From contig VZTG01004589.1 of the NCBI GenBank assembly GCA_013397845.1, forward strand, positions 1 to 64,000: 64,000 nucleotides of DNA, given 5' to 3'. Positions 59,661 to 64,000 of this stretch are shown here, piece by piece. The DNA is from Melanocharis versteri. Lineage: Eukaryota > Chordata > Aves > Passeriformes > Melanocharitidae. Made by a program: the position numbers and the translations under genes. The notes beneath the pieces are model-generated. The model had not been told where the DNA came from. It saw only the letters and a program-made list of their open reading frames with translations, and did no database searches. Each line of letters opens with the position of its first letter. Position 1 is the first letter of the stretch.

Positions 59661-60260
59661 TACTATTACTAAGTATCCGTCTTTTAAAAAATATAAAAAT
59701 ATCCATCTGTCAGTAAATACATTTTCCAATGCAATTCTTGCTTCATGTACCTATCAGTACATGCAAGAAAAACAGCAAACCACATATATCAGCATCTTTT
59801 GCAAACTTTTGCATCACTAGAGGTACCTCAAAACATAAAAACAGATAATAGTCCTACTTATACAGCTGAAAAGGTAGCCACATTTTTCAATGATTAAGAT
59901 GTTCATCACACCTTTAGTATTCCTTATTCTCCCACGAATCAAGCAATTGTTAAAAGAACACATTCTTTAAAATATATTTTAGATTAACAAAAGAGAGATG
60001 TAACACACGCAACACCACAGATGCAATTAAATAAAGCCTTGTATGTTTGTAACTTTTTAAATAGCTCCTCTGCAGAACCTGATCCTCCAATATTTAAACA
60101 TTTCTCTAACAACACACATGCAAAATTGAAAAAAAATCCCTTAGTTTTAATCAGAAATTTAAAAACAAGACAAATCGAAAGTCCATTTCCTCTAATAACC
60201 TGAAGCAAAGGTTTTACTTATGTTTCTACAGGTACAAGACCTAGATAGTTTCCTGCGAAA
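59661..60260 (+). pseudogene. Endogenous retrovirus pol: integrase remnant
   Basis: Integrase core-domain features in order: the first catalytic region (HLSVNTFSN, about 59702-59722) with Asn where the catalytic Asp is expected, KTDN near 59838-59849 with the second Asp retained, and QAIVKRTHSLK near 59943-59975 with Lys at the place of the catalytic Glu. Several stops and frameshifts follow. The C-terminal part fades near 60260. Two of three catalytic residues are replaced, so it cannot be active. Confidence 0.75.
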
Positions 60261-60692
60261 AACGTGAAGCCGTACCACGTGCAAAAACACGCCGATAACC
60301 CCACGAAAAAAGAAGAAAATACTCAGACATAAACTATACAGAAACCATGACTCATACCCCACAAGAAAAAAAGAAAGTACTCAAACATAAACTATACTAA
60401 AACTGTAGCTCATGTTTGAAATTTTTTATTGTTACTGTTAAAACTATAAACTTTGAATTTTCTGTTAATATAGAAGGTGTGAAAAAGAGAATACCATAAA
60501 GCTTTTTTAGCAAATAATACTCATCTTCAAATTTAAAGAAAGCATAAAGTGCTTTTGTATCTTATTATTAAGTAATATTTAAACAAAATTAAAAAAATAT
60601 AAAAGAATATTCTTAAAAGTTTATTTAAAAAATAAAATTTAAGAAAATACTTTTTTGCCAAAAAATAACTTTAAGAAACATAGTTTAGCCAA
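60261..60692 (+). other. Provirus interior between pol and env, very AT-rich
   Basis: About 430 bp, A/T-rich, no frame recognised. A local near-repeat occurs (two copies of AAACTATAC with AAGAAAGTACTCA-like context near 60310-60400). Confidence 0.4.
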
Positions 60693-61903
60693 ATGTTAAG
60701 TTTGATTGTTGTTTTGTTTACTTTGTTTGCCTGTAGATGTGTAGCTTTTCCAGTTAATCAACCTAAAAACAATGTTTAGGTGACTTCTGCTAATGTTTCA
60801 AATTTAGATACTCTATGTTTGTCTACCACAACCTCAGAAAATCCATTTTTAATTTATTTAATTAGTGTACCAATAGAAAATTAGCCAATACCAGAAAAAA
60901 TTAATAAAGCCATATGTAATACTTTTGCTAAATCAAAAAAATAAGAATACTATACTCCAGTGAATGCATGAGAATGGTAGACACCTTACCTTCCTAAAGC
61001 CTCTAGTAAACCTCAAGAATTAAAACTCTTTGACTCTGTGAAAACACAATTTTATGTTCAATTTAATTCTATAAAAAATGATCAATCAGTAGTAAGAGAT
61101 GTCTCTCCACATCACTCTGTATATAAAAATCATTCTTTTTAGTGTAATAATACCTCTATAATTTCATCTACATTTAGGTCTGCTCCTCTTCAACTACCAT
61201 CAAGAATATTCTTTATTTGTAGAAACAAAGCATAATCTGCTATTCCGTCAAATATTAAAAGTAGTCTGTACACTTTAAGGAAGCTTACGTTGTTAACTCC
61301 CGATACGAAAACAATTCTTAATATAAAACACAAAAGAAAAAAATCTTTTACCCATAAATACAGACCAGAGTGCAAAGATGATTTCAATCCATAAAATTTT
61401 AAAAAAAGATTTACAACATCTCTTCTTTTACCACCTCTTACTTCAGCAATCGCATTAAAACAATTAAATCAGTTAAGATGTTAGCTAAATAAACAATCCA
61501 ATGCTACATCCCTTGCATTAAATAAGTTTTTAACAAATATCAAAGATGTAAAACATGCAACTTTACAAAATAGAACAGCAATTAATTTTCTTTTGTTAGC
61601 ACATAGTCATAAATGTGAAAATTTTGAAAAAATGTATTATATAAATTTATTTAATCATTCTAAATCTATTCATAAAAACATACAACAGCTTAAGGAAAGT
61701 ATATCGAAAATAAAAATTGACAATGAAACTTAGCTAAATAATGTGTTTAGTAAATAAGATTTAACATCATAATTAAAAAAATGTCTTACAACAAGTTTAT
61801 ATATTTTAGTAGTTATAGTATTAATGTTAATAATAGTTCCTTGCTTATTTCAATGTATACAACGAATAATTAACAAATCTATTAGTAAAGTCTTTTTAAT
61901 ACA
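60693..61903 (+). pseudogene. Endogenous retrovirus env remnant
   Basis: An ATG at 60693 opens a hydrophobic leader-like segment (about 18 residues). A long decayed surface-subunit region with many stops follows. The transmembrane-subunit region is recognisable from about 61530. It has a conserved heptad/immunosuppressive-like stretch (LQNRTAINFLLLAHSHKCEN) with its Cys-containing tail, and a membrane-spanning segment (LVVIVLMLIIVPCL) near 61810-61850. The type is that of alpha/gamma-like avian retroviral TM proteins. Stops and missing cysteines show it is dead. Confidence 0.75.
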
Positions 61904-61918
61904 AAGAGGAGGGGGAGA
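61904..61918 (+). promoter_or_regulatory. Polypurine tract before the 3' LTR
   Basis: AAGAGGAGGGGGAGA directly precedes TGTCGGAGACCGAGA. This is the standard plus-strand primer position at the env/3' LTR junction. Confidence 0.8.
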
Positions 61919-62310
61919 TGTCGGAGACCGAGAAGTTAAAACCTCTAAAGACAATAATAGATTTAATTTACAGCCTTAAAAGAAGCTAAAGTTAATGTGA
62001 TGACAAAATATATAGATCTTAAGCAAAAGAATCATAAGCCTGTGTTCTTANCCAACAATATGCCTTTTTTTTTTTTTTTTTCTCCTTTTTGCCTTAAGGA
62101 GAATTCATCAAAACTTTCTGAAGACTGCTTTATGCTTACAAAGCAAAAGCAGTATCCTTTATGCCTACCTATACCCTCATTAAAAAAAAAAGTTGCTTCC
62201 CATGACATCCTGAGACCAGATGTTTCATTAAACACATTATTTCTGCCATGGCAATTAAGACCCTTTCATAAACCAAATTTTCATACTAGACATCCTCTTC
62301 ACTTTTAAAC
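61919..62310 (+). mobile_element. 3' LTR of the defective provirus (right end uncertain)
   Basis: Starts TGTCGGAGACC right after the polypurine tract. It is AT-rich with a long T run (about 62068-62083) next to an N at 62051. No clear TATA, poly-A signal or TSD. The end is an estimate from the change in texture near 62310. Confidence 0.45.
62051..62051. other. Assembly ambiguity (single N)
   Basis: One N in the presumed 3' LTR, 17 bases before a long T run. Probably a homopolymer-related or gap-closing ambiguity. Confidence 0.95.
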
Positions 62311-64000
62311 CTATTTTTCTGTATCTTCTAATGAGCAGGTAGTTAATGTATATGTATATTGCCATGCCTTGTTAATCTTTTGCTACATTCACTACTTTTA
62401 TCTTATTTACTTTTGATTTTAAGCAACTTCTGTAATATTAATTACAATCTCCTTGATCTTATTTAATTATCTCACAATAAGTAACAAATACTTTTAAGGA
62501 CAACCCTCAAATGAATGTAGTTACATAAGCATTCATTTAGTTGTTATAGAATAGTTCAGTTAATTAATTAATTATCAGAAACCAGATTTCAAGCCTTGCA
62601 ATGAAATTTTACATTGTTTCAATGACTGTACTCTAAAATACTGACGTAGACTGAGCTTGCCCACTTCAGGAGGGCAGATGGGAAAAAATGATACTGCAGA
62701 AATGGGGATGAATCAGCATACAGAGTTGGAAGAGATGTACAGTCCATGGATCACGAAATCTTTAATCAGAAAGTGTTCAAACTCATCTAGGTTGTGCCAA
62801 ATGCTATTCCAGGGTGTGAAGTGGTCTTTAAACTGTGAAGAAGTTTCTCACCATGCTATTTTAGTAGTTTTTTGAAACTGAAATTTCAGGACTGAATGGC
62901 TTAAATGCTTTTTATATGTTATACTGGAAGTGTGATTTCTTGTACTAGTAAAAATGTCATATATTTACATTTCATCCTATCATATTAGTATTACTACATC
63001 TGCTTCTGGGTTTTGTGGTATGTTACACAAAGAATGTAGTTGTTTATATTGTCTTCTCATAAAATGGATGAAAAATTCCACAAAAGAGCTCTAAATATTT
63101 TTTAGTTAAAAAACATCCCATGGCAAAAGGTAGTTGAGTGATTGGCCTACGAATGCCCCTCTCAATTTGTTAATAGGCTGTTTTTCCTATGAAGGACTAA
63201 GTCAGTTGGTAATTCAAATGACAAAACTTGTAAATATATTTTAGCAAAAAAATCCTAACAAACTACACCAAAAAACCCACACCACAACAGAAATCTAACT
63301 TGTGCTGTCATTACCATAATGAAACTTAAAAGGTTTTTTTTTTTACATATTTAGCAAAAGACACAGTCTATCTTTTCTGCTATTTTGTATAATTTAAATA
63401 TGGCTTTCCTATCTTCCTCATGGGCATTTGAGGTAACAGATTAGTTCTGTATACTAATAATCTTGCATCTGCCATTTCTAATTCTATAAGAAAGTGCAAA
63501 CAAAATCACCCTACTTTAATGTCAGGTACCCTAATGTAGATTGACAGTGAAATAGTAGTGATTCAGTATGAGAGTGTGTCTGCATGCAGATGAAGTTATA
63601 GATTCATCCACTTTTCATTTTCTTTCAGCATAGAAGAAGAATTACGATAGCTTTACATTTGAAAAAGTAATTTTCAGTATGATACCTGTCTCGGTTTTGG
63701 TTCTAGTTGAACACTAGTGTACTCACTAAAATCATCTATCCAATTTCTGCTGTGAGATATGGATTAGGAGGAAGCAAAGCAGGCCCAAAACTTTAAAAAA
63801 GCATAAAGTTAACTTTATTAACAGAACTAAAAGGAAAATAATAAGAATCAGAATAAACCTTCAAAACACTTTTCCTCCCCCCACTTTCCATCTTTCCTTT
63901 CCCACTGACAACGTAAAGAGACCAAACTTAGACTTTTCAGTCAGTGAATCACTTCTAAAATAGTCTTTTTCTAGTTCACTCAGAGAAAGAAAAGTTTCTC
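62311..64000. other. AT-rich non-coding DNA
   Basis: No gene, repeat edge or island seen to the end of the window. The frame 62657-62875 (72 codons) has no recognisable family. Confidence 0.5.

Noticed and set aside
1..64000. CRISPR array, tRNA/rRNA genes, prokaryotic-type operons
   Set aside because: No regularly spaced identical repeats, no cloverleaf with consensus A/B boxes noticed by eye, and CR1/ERV content shows a bird nuclear genome.

Overview
The window is avian nuclear DNA. It carries at least ten CR1 non-LTR retrotransposon fragments on both strands and many bird-type endogenous retrovirus (ERV) LTRs. There are no bacterial-style operons, CRISPR arrays or tRNA/rRNA genes. The AT-rich background looks like a gene desert, and no complete functional protein-coding gene is visible. 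Most long open frames are CR1 or LTR sequence, minisatellite, or chance.

The exception is a GC-rich block at about 11.45-25.4 kb. From 11.5 to 22.1 kb it holds exon-sized pieces that read like FBF1 (Fas-binding factor 1, a centriolar distal-appendage/ciliogenesis coiled-coil protein). They are unprocessed: introns and GT/AG splice sites remain. Unit 1 (11.48-11.98 kb) has only C-terminal coiled-coil exons. Unit 2 (about 13.9-22.1 kb) has a CpG-rich 5' region, at least seven exon candidates in collinear order whose splice phases mostly fit, and a second copy of a C-terminal exon. Two matched segment pairs (11.53-11.66 with 20.83-20.98 kb; 13.55-13.90 with 22.74-23.09 kb) lie about 9.2-9.3 kb apart. 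This points to a decayed tandem duplication later broken up by LTRs. Unit 2 lacks the central coiled-coil exons, so it is probably a pseudogene.

Mobile elements by region: CR1 pieces at 5.0, 6.4, 7.4 and 8.1 kb. A TSD-bounded composite LTR at 19.38-20.69 kb and a minus-strand LTR at 21.1-21.6 kb lie inside FBF1 unit 2. A CR1 at 23.4-25.4 kb is split by an LTR that appears twice, almost identically, on either side of a single N. Minus-strand LTRs lie at 29.9-30.5 kb and 32.2-34.0 kb, the latter 1.75 kb long with a 34-bp minisatellite. CR1 endonuclease and 3'-end pieces lie at 35.7-37.1 kb and CR1 reverse transcriptase at 41.9-42.96 kb. An LTR sits inside another LTR at 43.4-44.6 kb. An ERVL-like LTR lies at 48.25-48.83 kb and an LTR inside a CR1 at 49.5-50.65 kb. 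More LTRs lie at 51.25-51.89 (minus), about 53.4-54.05 (plus) and 56.43-57.10 kb (minus), with a CR1 at 57.6-58.3 kb. A deleted class II-like provirus at 59.3 to about 62.3 kb has recognisable reverse transcriptase, integrase and envelope remnants.

Element identities rest on reading the sequence and remembered family features; no search was run. Boundaries are base-exact only where target-site duplications (TSDs) or splice dinucleotides are cited.
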